64,000 nt of DNA from Spirochaeta isovalerica (GTDB lineage Bacteria; Spirochaetota; Spirochaetia; DSM-2461). Below, piece after piece: positions 42,193-49,765 of the stretch. Every line of letters starts with the position of its first letter. Within the stretch, counting starts at the first letter, position 1. The notes beneath the pieces were generated by a model, which was given only the letters and a program-made list of their open reading frames with translations, made no database searches and was not told the origin of the DNA. Location of the stretch: positions 267,306-331,305 of the forward strand of contig NZ_JACHGJ010000005.1 in the NCBI RefSeq assembly GCF_014207565.1, read 5' to 3'. The translations under genes and the position numbers were made by a program.

Positions 42193-42629
42193 AATAGAAT
42201 CTCCCGATTGAATGATGAAAGAATAATAGGGTAAATCATCAATCCTATCCAGAGGGGAAGCGCGATTCCCTATTTCTGTATTGTCCAGGCGTGCAACCCC
42301 GTATTTTACGGAAGCGGCGGATAAAATAGGAATGGCTTTCGTATCCCGATTCTTCTGATATCTGTAGAAGGGGAAGATCGGTATTGCGGAGAGAATGCAA
42401 CAAAACATTACTGGGAACGGAATGGCCCGGTGGATGGAGCTTTGCATTGATTGGATGGATAGGTGGTATAGTTGAATTCGATGAAGAAGCACATCTCTTC
42501 TATGGGGAAGTTATTGGATTACTTGATGCCATCGCTTTTCAGAGACATTTATGGTTCGGACTCCTTCGGATCAGAGTGTATCCCAGAACAGGTTCGATAG
42601 ACAACAAATTAAACTTTATTGCTGATCCT
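42193..42629. other. Gene-poor stretch upstream of GH3
   Basis: About 440 bases with no convincing gene. Open frames exist on both strands but have unnatural composition and no ribosome sites. It should hold the GH3 promoter, though no clear -35/-10 pair or palindrome was found. It borders the decayed toxin-antitoxin patch. Confidence 0.5.
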
Positions 42630-42836
42630 TTAGCTCCAGGCGTCCGGCGGTATACCGCTTCCTTCCATATTCGATTTCAACGTACTGATAGGAAGTTCTT
42701 TACCCTTGTGAAAAGGGACAATTATCTGATAGCCGGTCTTGAAGTTCTTCCATTTCTGATGGCTCCCTTTCTGGCTGACCTCCTCAAATCCATGATATGA
42801 GTGAATCTTGGTAACTTCTGAGGCTGATAATCTTTT
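42630..42836 (-). pseudogene. hicA: HicA-type toxin gene without a start codon
   Basis: The minus strand encodes a near-complete HicA mRNA interferase: LSASEVTKIHSYHGF, EEVSQKGSHQKWKN (with the catalytic-type GSH), and YQIIVPFHKGKELP, then ISTLKSNMEGSGI. The frame opens right after a TAG, where the sequence CTATAGAAAAG looks like CTATGAAAAG with one A inserted, destroying the ATG. No ribosome site precedes it. It lies 17 bases after hicB. The toxin is therefore probably not made, unless a rare start is used. Confidence 0.75.
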
Positions 42837-42850
42837 CTATAGGGGGGACA

Positions 42851-43051
42851 CTAAATAGCGACCTCATAGACCTTGGCATCGGGGCTCAAGGCATGAGTAT
42901 CGGGTTCCAGATAAAGGGCGATGGCTTCTTTGACGTTTTCCATGGCTTCAGCTTCCGTGTCGCCACAGGAAGTACAGCCGGGAAGTTCAGGACATACGGC
43001 GCTGAATGAGTCTGTTTCCTGATCGTATTTAATTATTACTCTTACATGCAT
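42851..43051 (-). CDS. hicB: HicB-family antitoxin
   Basis: A 66-residue HicB-like protein of the partial RNase H fold: VIIKYDQETDSFSAVCPELP, GCTSCGDTEAEAMENVKEAI and ALYLEPD, all typical. It lacks the C-terminal DNA-binding extension of longer HicB proteins. The downstream hicA frame has lost its start codon, so this antitoxin may be an orphan. In this family HicB neutralises HicA and is often autoregulated. Confidence 0.85.
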   Translation of the reverse strand: MHVRVIIKYDQETDSFSAVCPELPGCTSCGDTEAEAMENVKEAIALYLEPDTHALSPDAKVYEVAI

Positions 43052-43104
43052 AGTTCTTTCCTAACATTTAGTATACATAAATACGTGCTCTTTTTCTATT
43101 CAAA

Positions 43105-43272
43105 TCAAATAACTACTCTCTCAAGATCTTTACCAACTTTACTGCTGATAAAAGCAAGAACGATATGCTTGTGGGAACCGACTTTATCAGAGAGACACAA
43201 AGCAGGTCTGACCTTACTCGACGATAAATCAGTAAACGGAAAGGGAGCAAGTACGATAGTTCCTTTTACCAT
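43105..43272 (-). pseudogene. Truncated MazF/PemK-type toxin
   Basis: A 55-codon frame whose product begins MVKGTIVLAPFPF then TDLSSSKVRPALCLSD, the hallmark start of MazF/PemK endoribonucleases, and continues HIVLAFISSKVGKDLERVVI before a stop. Full-length proteins are about 110-120 residues, so the C-terminal half is missing. Its ATG overlaps the stop of an antitoxin tail, as in an intact mazEF-like pair. It is probably inactive. Confidence 0.75.
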
Positions 43273-43331
43273 TCGACGGGCTTCCCGTCTTCCATGGTGT
43301 AGATATCTTCTTCAGGATCATTCAGAAAATC
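43266..43331 (-). pseudogene. C-terminal fragment of the matching antitoxin
   Basis: The frame ending at the toxin start encodes DFLNDPEEDIYTMEDGKPVEW, split here as DFLNDPEEDIY and TMEDGKPVEW, which is like the toxin-binding tail of antitoxins paired with MazF. The preceding bases are not antitoxin but the terminator of the next gene, whose T run is fused to the frame. The DNA-binding half of the antitoxin has been lost by deletion. Confidence 0.65.
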
Positions 43332-43336
43332 AAAAA

Positions 43337-43367
43337 AAAGCGCTGACCGTCTAAGGCCAGCGCTTTC
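43337..43367 (-). terminator. Terminator of the BspA-like lipoprotein gene
   Basis: Strong stem: AAAGCGCTG-x-CC, short loop, GG-x-CAGCGCTTT, followed on the minus strand by a run of T. It lies 9 bases after the lipoprotein stop. Confidence 0.85.
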
Positions 43368-43375
43368 TAATGCGA

Positions 43376-44500
43376 TCAGTCAATCCAATTCGGTTCTATA
43401 TTTCCACTACCCCAGTTCCTGCTGAAATAATTATGATATATAACTGTTCGATCATCATCGGAATAATCTACATCCCAGGAAGAAAGATCATGATCGGTAA
43501 AAGAAGATACACCGTAAAGCATAGCCGCAAAATTAGTAACTTTAGAAACATCCCATTTGCTGAGATCTTCATCAAATTTGAGTGAAGATTCAAACATAGA
43601 AGCCATATTTGTAACATTAGAAACATTCCAGTTTTCTAAACCCGGTTCAATGAAGAAGTTTGCCTCTTTGAACATGGCGCTCATATTAGTGATATTTGAT
43701 ACATCCCAGGAACTGAAATCTTCAAAGATAGCAGCGTCATAAAACATATAACTCAAATCTGTAACTTGGGATAAATCCGGGGCATCTTCTGCAATAGTTT
43801 TAAAATTCGGACAGGAATAAAAGGCATGATTCATACTCTTCCACTCTATTGTTCCCCAATTGACCACGGAATGAATATTGTATCGGTTCGTGTAACTTGA
43901 AGATGAAAAATTGATTGCCGGAAAAGTTCCGGTAATTTTTACAGTATACTCCACCATTGAGCTGGCATATGTGTGAGTCGCATCGCCGGTTAGACCGGAT
44001 TCCGATGTTCCGTCACCCCAATCAATATTGTAATTATATATATAACTACTGTCTGTAGGGATGGTAATTGATTTGTCTGTATAATCTCCAGTCCATTTGG
44101 TTACAAATGCTGTATCTCTCCATTTTGCATATAAGTTCAGATCGGCATCATCTGTATAAATGTCTCCACCCTCATAATCCATTCCGCTTCCATCGGGCTC
44201 TGTGTTCCACCTTAAAAACAGATAATCTGATTTTGCCAGATTGCCTGTATTATCAGCCAAATCAATGCTCAGTCCTTCCTCTTTCTGCTGAGTTCCAGGG
44301 ACTGTTCCCGAGTCCGCTCCATTAGCATGGTAAATAATAGAGAAGGAACTCTGTGAATCGGAATCTGTTGGTATTGTCGGTGTTGTAGGAGAGGAACATC
44401 CGGCAAAAATAATAATGACAGTTAAGACCAAAATATAAAAATAATTTTTTACTAAGTGTCCTGTTAATGATATAAAAAAACTCTGTGTATTCTCTAGCAT
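43376..44500 (-). CDS. BspA-like (DUF285) surface lipoprotein
   Basis: A 374-residue lipoprotein with a long basic N-terminus and lipobox IFAGC. A Flg_new/InlB-type repeat comes first (FSIIYHANGADSGTVPGTQQ to LNLYAKW), then a PKD-like WGDGTSESG segment. Four or five DUF285 repeats of about 25 residues follow, each with the W-x-V-S-N-V-T-N-M pattern (SSWDVSNITNMSAMFKEA; ENWNVSNVTNMASMFESS). Such proteins are surface adhesins or binders. It is monocistronic with its own terminator. Confidence 0.88.
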   Translation of the reverse strand: MLENTQSFFISLTGHLVKNYFYILVLTVIIIFAGCSSPTTPTIPTDSDSQSSFSIIYHANGADSGTVPGTQQKEEGLSIDLADNTGNLAKSDYLFLRWNTEPDGSGMDYEGGDIYTDDADLNLYAKWRDTAFVTKWTGDYTDKSITIPTDSSYIYNYNIDWGDGTSESGLTGDATHTYASSMVEYTVKITGTFPAINFSSSSYTNRYNIHSVVNWGTIEWKSMNHAFYSCPNFKTIAEDAPDLSQVTDLSYMFYDAAIFEDFSSWDVSNITNMSAMFKEANFFIEPGLENWNVSNVTNMASMFESSLKFDEDLSKWDVSKVTNFAAMLYGVSSFTDHDLSSWDVDYSDDDRTVIYHNYFSRNWGSGNIEPNWID

Positions 44501-44578
44501 GGATTTACCTCAATTTTAATGTTTACTAAGAGAAATACGCAGCTTTTAGCTGTATTGCTTCAAAATTAAGATAATTTT

Positions 44579-44876
44579 TCACTCATACCGAAACAGAGAC
44601 TGTCCATCCCCGATCCTCTTCAGCTGATCTGTCTCTTTCAGCTCCCCTTTATAACAGACCTTACAGGATACAGCCTGTGAGCAATCAAAACACAGATCGG
44701 CTATCCGGCCGTCTTTCCAGTTAACAGTTAAGCCAAAACATCCTTTGGTCCGATACCCCCTCAGAGATCCTGTGGGCCATGCCCTATCACGTAGAAAGAT
44801 CTCATCGCGTGAGTATAGATAATGGTTCCTCAGATGAAGAGCCAGCCACACTCCGCCGCCCAGTAATTCATTTCCC
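44579..44876 (-). pseudogene. Remnant of a GH95-like alpha-fucosidase
   Basis: Fragments of a GH95-type glycosidase lie in two frames. The minus strand reads EMNYWAAE (a GH95 motif is N-x-x-MNYWPAE) and then shifts to [19 protein letters not shown] followed by RDRAWP. It jumps directly to a C-terminal-like stretch ([20 protein letters not shown]). Several hundred residues of the catalytic barrel are missing, and one frame change is visible. The match is by memory of the family; the deletion is clear whatever the family. Confidence 0.5.
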
Positions 44877-44894
44877 TTATGATATTGAGTGTGA

Positions 44895-44996
44895 AGAACA
44901 GAACAGACCGGAACCTACAACTGGGAAAAATGGCAAAATACCAAAGCACAGGCAGATTTCAGAGACAGGTTGTCTGAAGAAGCCAGCGGGTACTAA
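44895..44996 (+). pseudogene. Unidentified plus-strand gene end
   Basis: An open frame ending [19 protein letters not shown] then ADFRDRLSEEASGY and a stop looks like the real C-terminus of a protein, because it is followed 27 bases later by a strong terminator on the same strand. A stop codon precedes it and no start is visible. It is probably the tail of a deleted gene. The family is not recognised. Confidence 0.4.
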
Positions 44997-45022
44997 TTAA
45001 CTGGAAGAGTTTCCTCCGTCAG

Positions 45023-45050
45023 GCTGCCCTTTGGGGCAGCTTATTTTTTG
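45023..45050 (+). terminator. Rho-independent terminator
   Basis: Perfect stem GCTGCCC-TTTG-GGGCAGC followed by TTATTTTTTG. It faces the plus strand, so it belonged to the deleted plus-strand gene and now guards the end of the uxuA operon from opposing transcription. Confidence 0.85.
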
Positions 45051-45114
45051 ATCAATAGGTCTTTTCTATCAAACAATTTTACTACCGGAATGCGAATACA
45101 GAGATCTTCCTTAT

Positions 45115-46182
45115 TCAACCTTTCTCAAGTGCCTCCCAGATCCCGTTTATATAAGCGATCCCCAGCGCCCGATCATAGAGCCCGTAACCGGGTCTCGCCT
45201 GTTCGCCCCAGATCATTCTGCCGTGGTCCGGCCTGGCATAACCGTCGAACCCAGACTGGTACAGCGCCTTCAGGATAGCGAACATATCGAGTGATCCGTC
45301 CCCGCTGAAGTGGGACACTTCACGAAAATACCGCGGCTTCGTAATCCGGATATTCCGGATATGGACAAAATGCAGTTTTCCCTTTGAAACCGCCGATTCG
45401 ATCATGGCCGGAATATCATTGTCGGGATGGCTTCCCAGACAGCCTGTGCAGAGAGTGATCCCGTTCATTCTGTTCTCGTTGAGAGCCATGATCGCTTCCA
45501 TATCACCCTGGTTTTTGAATATGCGGGGAAGCCCGAAAACGCTCCAGGGAGGATCGTCGGGATGTATGGCCATAGCCACGCCGGTTTCTTCGCAGACCGG
45601 CATAATGGCATCGAGGAAATACTTCAGATTTTCCCTCAGCTTTTCCTCGGTAATGACGGAAAACTTTGAAAACAGATCGACTATTTTCGCCATTCTCTCC
45701 GGTTCCCAGCCCGGAAGGCTGTAGGTCTCGGCTTTTTCCAGCATATAATCGGCAATGGTATCGGGTTTGATCTCCGCTATTATGGACTCGTTGTACTCCA
45801 TTGTCTGAGAACCGTCGGGAAGCGGGGCATCGAGGCTGGACCGGGTCCAGTCGAAAACAGGCATGAAATTGTAGCATATGACCTTCACTCCCGCTTCGGC
45901 AAGACGGGAAATAGTCAGTTTATAGTTCTCGATATGAGCATCCCGCTCGGGACTGCCTAATTTGATGGCATCGCTAACATTGACGCTCTCCACAACTTCA
46001 AACTGAAGCCCCGCATCATTGATGCTTTTTTTCAGAGCCAGTATTTCATCCATGGGCCAGGCTTCTCCGGCCGGAATGTGGTGCAGAGCGCCGGCAACAC
46101 CGTCTATGTTGGGTACCTGTCTTATCTGCTGAAGGGTGACAGTGTCATTTTCCTCACCGAACCACCGCATGATCATTTTCAC
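45115..46182 (-). CDS. uxuA: Mannonate dehydratase
   Basis: A 355-residue TIM-barrel enzyme that dehydrates D-mannonate to 2-keto-3-deoxygluconate in glucuronate and galacturonate breakdown. Characteristic blocks are MRWFGEENDTVTLQQIRQ, GVAGALHHIPAGEAW, CYNFMPVFDWTRS, MAIHPDDPPWSVFGLPRI, NGITLCTGCLGSHPDND and RPDHGRMIWGE; the His, Cys and Asp residues are the metal and catalytic sites. It starts at GTG overlapping the stop of the preceding gene. As the last gene of the TRAP operon it links uptake to catabolism. Confidence 0.96.
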   Translation of the reverse strand: MKMIMRWFGEENDTVTLQQIRQVPNIDGVAGALHHIPAGEAWPMDEILALKKSINDAGLQFEVVESVNVSDAIKLGSPERDAHIENYKLTISRLAEAGVKVICYNFMPVFDWTRSSLDAPLPDGSQTMEYNESIIAEIKPDTIADYMLEKAETYSLPGWEPERMAKIVDLFSKFSVITEEKLRENLKYFLDAIMPVCEETGVAMAIHPDDPPWSVFGLPRIFKNQGDMEAIMALNENRMNGITLCTGCLGSHPDNDIPAMIESAVSKGKLHFVHIRNIRITKPRYFREVSHFSGDGSLDMFAILKALYQSGFDGYARPDHGRMIWGEQARPGYGLYDRALGIAYINGIWEALEKG

Positions 46183-46655
46183 TTTTTAGCATCCTTCTGA
46201 GCCGACAGAAAATCATAGAGCTCCTGTCCCTGCCCACCAAGTGTCTGTTTGTTTAGGACAAAACTCTGTTTTGTCCCGGTATAGAGAATAAGAATTTCTC
46301 CGACCCTTTTTACTGATATCAGATCGGAAAAGGGGATAAGCGTGCTGCTCTTTTCCGATATAACCCTGATTCCCGAACCGTCTATCTTCATTTCCAGACC
46401 ATCGGGTATCGAGGCGACGATCTTCCTGCTGCGCATATAGATAAAAAGAGGCTGAACCAGAGGAAAAAGAAGTATTCCCGCAACAATAAGGATTCTCACA
46501 TCCCGGCTGCCGTCGGCCCAGAAGCGGACGGCCAGAAGAATCATCGAGATAGTAAAAATAAGATTAACCAATCCCGCCATGGACCGGTAGGTATTAGCCA
46601 GCCCGAGAATCAGAAGATTCCCGGGTCTGACTTTATATTGAAAGCTGAATTCCAT
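46179..46655 (-). CDS. YcxB-like membrane protein in the TRAP-uxuA operon
   Basis: A 158-residue protein with two membrane helices (about residues 22-44 and 50-68) followed by a PH-like YcxB domain (GLEMKIDGSGIRVISEKSST, LIPFSDLISVKRVGEILIL). The function of this family is unknown. It lies between dctM and uxuA, 14 bases after the former and overlapping the latter by 4 bases. The ATG was preferred over upstream TTG codons. No direct role in uronate uptake can be assigned. Confidence 0.75.
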   Translation of the reverse strand: MEFSFQYKVRPGNLLILGLANTYRSMAGLVNLIFTISMILLAVRFWADGSRDVRILIVAGILLFPLVQPLFIYMRSRKIVASIPDGLEMKIDGSGIRVISEKSSTLIPFSDLISVKRVGEILILYTGTKQSFVLNKQTLGGQGQELYDFLSAQKDAKK

Positions 46656-46669
46656 TATCAACAAGCCGT

Positions 46670-47962
46670 CTAGTTGAATAAAGAGGGAAGGAAGAGGCTG
46701 ATGGAGGGTATAAAGGTCAGCAGCATCAAAGTAACAATCATCAGCACATAAAAAGGCAATGTCGCCTTTACGACCCGCTCGATTGGAACCTTTCCGACAG
46801 CCGAACCGATAAAGAGCACTGAACCGACAGGCGGTGTCAGGAGCCCGATTCCGCAGTTCAGAATAATCATAACTCCGAACTGAATGGGAGAAATTCCAAT
46901 GCTCGTGGCGATAGGCAGCAGGATGGGTGTCGCGATCAGAATAATCGGAGCCATATCCATAATCATCCCCAGAACCAGAAGGATCAGGTTCAGCATGAGA
47001 GCCAGAATAATGGGATTTTCCGTTAATCCCAGGATGGTCTGCGCAGCCAGAGTCGGAACATTGAGGCGGGTAAGCAGGAATCCGAAAATGCTGGATGTGG
47101 CAATCAGAATCAGAACGATGGACAATGTATGAACCGCCTGATCCAGGACCTTCCAGACGCCTTTCCAGTCCAGACCCTTGTATATGAATACGCTGACGAT
47201 CAGACTGTAGATGACAGCGATAGCCGCTGATTCGGTTGCCGTGAAAATACCTCCGACAACGCCGACGACGACAATGATTATGGCAGCCAGGGCCCAGAAG
47301 GATACGGCGAACTGTTTCAAAAGATTGAGCAGATTGAACTTGGCCCCTTTGGGATACTTTCTTTTGACGGAAATGATATAGGATCCGATCATCAGGGTTC
47401 CCGCGAGAATGGCAGCGGGAAGATAACCGGCGAGGAAAAGGCTTCCGACCGAAAGTCCGCCGGCCGTTGTCGCGTAAATAACCATGTTATGGCTGGGAGG
47501 GACAAGAAGACCCTCACAGGAACTGGTAATGGTTACGGCCGTTGCAAAATCGTCGTCATATCCCTGCTCAACCATCATGGGAATCATGATGCTTCCGAGA
47601 GACGCCGTATCGGCCGCAGCGGATCCGGAAATTCCGCCGAAAAAATAAGATGCGACGATATTGACCATTGCCATTCCGCCGCGCATCCATCCGACGCAGG
47701 CATCGGCCAGTGCAATCAGTTTTTCAGAAATACCACCGCTTCCCATGAGATAACCCATAGTAATGAAAAAGGGCACCGCCATCAGGCTGAAAGAGCTTAT
47801 ACCCTTGACCATCTGCTGAGCCACAGTAGTCAGAGGCAGCCCCTGATAGAGCAGACAGAGAATGGAGGAAAGAGCTACCGCATAGGCAATGGGAAAACGT
47901 ATAAGGACCAGAAGAAGGAAACTTCCCAGAAGGATGAAAATAGCCATGCTGTCGACAATCAT
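46670..47962 (-). CDS. dctM: TRAP transporter large permease (DctM)
   Basis: A 430-residue inner-membrane subunit with about 11-12 helices, of the DctM/SiaM family. Signature stretches are SFLLLVLIRFPIAYAVALSS, LPLTTVAQQMVKG, GGISGSAAADTASLGSIMIP (the Na+ and substrate region), and LNCGIGLLTPPVGSVLFIGS near the C-terminus. Using the Na+ gradient, it imports a carboxylate delivered by DctP; by context a hexuronate. It overlaps dctQ by 4 bases. Confidence 0.95.
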   Translation of the reverse strand: MIVDSMAIFILLGSFLLLVLIRFPIAYAVALSSILCLLYQGLPLTTVAQQMVKGISSFSLMAVPFFITMGYLMGSGGISEKLIALADACVGWMRGGMAMVNIVASYFFGGISGSAAADTASLGSIMIPMMVEQGYDDDFATAVTITSSCEGLLVPPSHNMVIYATTAGGLSVGSLFLAGYLPAAILAGTLMIGSYIISVKRKYPKGAKFNLLNLLKQFAVSFWALAAIIIVVVGVVGGIFTATESAAIAVIYSLIVSVFIYKGLDWKGVWKVLDQAVHTLSIVLILIATSSIFGFLLTRLNVPTLAAQTILGLTENPIILALMLNLILLVLGMIMDMAPIILIATPILLPIATSIGISPIQFGVMIILNCGIGLLTPPVGSVLFIGSAVGKVPIERVVKATLPFYVLMIVTLMLLTFIPSISLFLPSLFN

Positions 47963-48486
47963 TTTTCAGAATCCTCCCCGAGTACGATTTTTTTAATCTG
48001 ATTGACTATAGTCTCCACTTCAAATATGACCATAGCCACTCCCGCCAGGGGAACCGGCAGGTACATCCAGAAACGGGATACGGAGGGCATGCTGACGTAA
48101 AACCCCCTGGAACCGAGTTTCTGGGCATAGCGCCACCCTACGACGATCATGACAAATCCCAGAGCCATGACAGCCAGGTCGGCAAACATATCCAGAAAGC
48201 TGATCAGTTTTTTCGGAAGATATCTGTCAAGAGCCGTCATCCTGATGTGGGCATTGCGCCGGATAGCCAATGCAGCGGATAAAACAGCCATATAGGCCAT
48301 GCAGGTAAGGACAACTTCCTCACTCCAGGCGGGATCAGGTATAAAGGAAACATATCTTCCCGTAACAGCCATAGCCGTGATTCCGATATCAATTATCAGA
48401 AGCAGCTTGCACAGAAAGAGCACCACTTTGTAAATCATGTCATAAAAAGGCTTGATCTTATCAGCCATCTCGAACACAGCTTTCAT
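47959..48486 (-). CDS. dctQ: TRAP transporter small permease (DctQ)
   Basis: A 175-residue protein with four membrane helices, as in DctQ. WSEEVVLTCMAYMAVLSAAL, AIRRNAHIRMTALDRYLPKK, and the GFYVSMPSVSRFWMYLPVPL loop are typical. It partners DctM. It lies 120 bases after dctP, an interval filled with two hairpins. Confidence 0.93.
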   Translation of the reverse strand: MKAVFEMADKIKPFYDMIYKVVLFLCKLLLIIDIGITAMAVTGRYVSFIPDPAWSEEVVLTCMAYMAVLSAALAIRRNAHIRMTALDRYLPKKLISFLDMFADLAVMALGFVMIVVGWRYAQKLGSRGFYVSMPSVSRFWMYLPVPLAGVAMVIFEVETIVNQIKKIVLGEDSEK

Positions 48487-48508
48487 ATTATCTCCTCATT
48501 AAACTATT

Positions 48509-48596
48509 ATGGCACAGAAACATCTGTTCCTGTGCCATGATTTTTTGAGTTTGATCAAAGCTTCCGGCCTATTCCCGGAGGGAAATGCGCCGGAAG
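48509..48596 (-). promoter_or_regulatory. Two hairpins between dctP and dctQ
   Basis: On the minus strand a stem GCCGGAAG/CTTCCGGC written as CTTCCGGC (48561-48568) and GCCGGAAG (48589-48596) comes first. A second stem ATGGCACAG (48509-48517) / CTGTGCCAT (48530-48538) follows. No T run follows either in the direction of the operon. They probably protect the dctP mRNA end or attenuate, giving more DctP than permease. Confidence 0.6.
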
Positions 48597-48606
48597 GAAC
48601 TGATCT

Positions 48607-49626
48607 CTACTGCATATCGAGTATTTTCTGGTAAAGAGCCGCATTGGAAGCGCTGGATTCTTTAATTACATCAGCACAGGCAGCCTGCCAGGGTCCTTTG
48701 TCTTTAACTTCAACGACAACGGCGCCTTCAGCAGCCAGTTTTTTCAGTACTTCGTTTTCCGCACCTTCGGAAAGCTCTCTGTTGTAAGCGGAAGCAATTT
48801 TTCCGGCTTCTACAAGAGCATTCTGCTGGTTGGGAGACAGTTTGTCCCAGGCTTCGTCTGTGATAATTACCTGGATCGCACCGAGAGTATGACCATCGAG
48901 AATCATGTAGGGAGCCACTTCGTGGAAAGACATACCGTAGTAGTTGGCTATGGGCTGTTCAGCGGCGTCAACAACACCGGACTGAAGAGCGGAGTAAAGT
49001 TCGCTGTAGCTTACGACTGTAGGAGAAGCGCCGATTCCCTCAACCATACCGCGGGCAACGGGGTCGTTTGATACGCGGATTTTCATACCGGCAAGATCGG
49101 CCATCGTGTTCAGGGGGCTGGTTCCGAAGAAATGGCGGAAGCCTTCTTCTCCGTAGAAAAGACCGCGGATTCCCGTTCCGTTTTCATGGGGCTCGAGAAG
49201 GAATTCGGGAGCGAGTTCACTTGTGGCGAATTTCCAGAAATGCTCTCTTCCGGTAAATGTATAGGGGATGGAGAGAAGCTTGGATTTCTCACCGCCGTAG
49301 CTGGTCAGGGCAAAAGCGGAGATTCTTGACATATCAATAGTTCCGCCGCCGCCGAGCATGGCATCGAGGACATCGGGTTCAGCACCGAGAACACCACTGT
49401 GCTGGATATCGAGTTTAACAGTTCCGCCGGAGAGTCTTTCAACTTCCTCTTTGAATTTGAGACCGGTCTTACCGACAATTGTTTCGAGGTTGTTAACCTC
49501 GGCATAAACCAGAGTTACAGGTTTTTCTTCAGCGGGAGCTCCGCTTTTGTCACCCTGCTGTCCTCCGGCCATCACGCTTGTCGCGGCCAGAACCATTACA
49601 AATAAAATCAACAAAATCTTCTTCAT
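48607..49626 (-). CDS. dctP: TRAP transporter solute-binding protein (DctP), main copy
   Basis: A 339-residue periplasmic receptor with signal peptide (MKKILLILFVMVLAATSVMA, then GGQQGDK). The TRAP ligand Arg is in LAGMKIRVSNDPVARGM. SELYSALQSGVVDAAEQPIA is the second family signature. The strong ribosome site AGAAGGAG lies 7 bases upstream, and 139 bases separate it from the response-regulator gene, so it likely has its own regulated promoter. Substrate is inferred as a hexuronate from UxuA in the same operon. Confidence 0.95.
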   Translation of the reverse strand: MKKILLILFVMVLAATSVMAGGQQGDKSGAPAEEKPVTLVYAEVNNLETIVGKTGLKFKEEVERLSGGTVKLDIQHSGVLGAEPDVLDAMLGGGGTIDMSRISAFALTSYGGEKSKLLSIPYTFTGREHFWKFATSELAPEFLLEPHENGTGIRGLFYGEEGFRHFFGTSPLNTMADLAGMKIRVSNDPVARGMVEGIGASPTVVSYSELYSALQSGVVDAAEQPIANYYGMSFHEVAPYMILDGHTLGAIQVIITDEAWDKLSPNQQNALVEAGKIASAYNRELSEGAENEVLKKLAAEGAVVVEVKDKGPWQAACADVIKESSASNAALYQKILDMQ

Positions 49627-49765
49627 AAATTGCTCCTTCTTTTTTTAAAGTCAATTTATGGTACGCCCGCTTTTATAATCGCGCTCTATACAAAAATATG
49701 AACCTCTTCACTTATTTGCTGACTTTTGGGAAATCAATATTCGAAACAAGCCCGAAACCTTTCAA

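Noticed and set aside
42193..42492. A 100-residue in-frame extension at the start of the GH3 gene
   Set aside because: It shows no GH3 similarity, has odd composition, and a GTG with a good ribosome site lies at the expected N-terminus.
42384..42800. A 138-residue plus-strand open frame
   Set aside because: It runs antisense through the clearly recognisable hicA frame and has no family features.
43046..43354. A 102-residue plus-strand open frame
   Set aside because: It is the reverse of the truncated MazF-type toxin and its antitoxin tail, which match known proteins.
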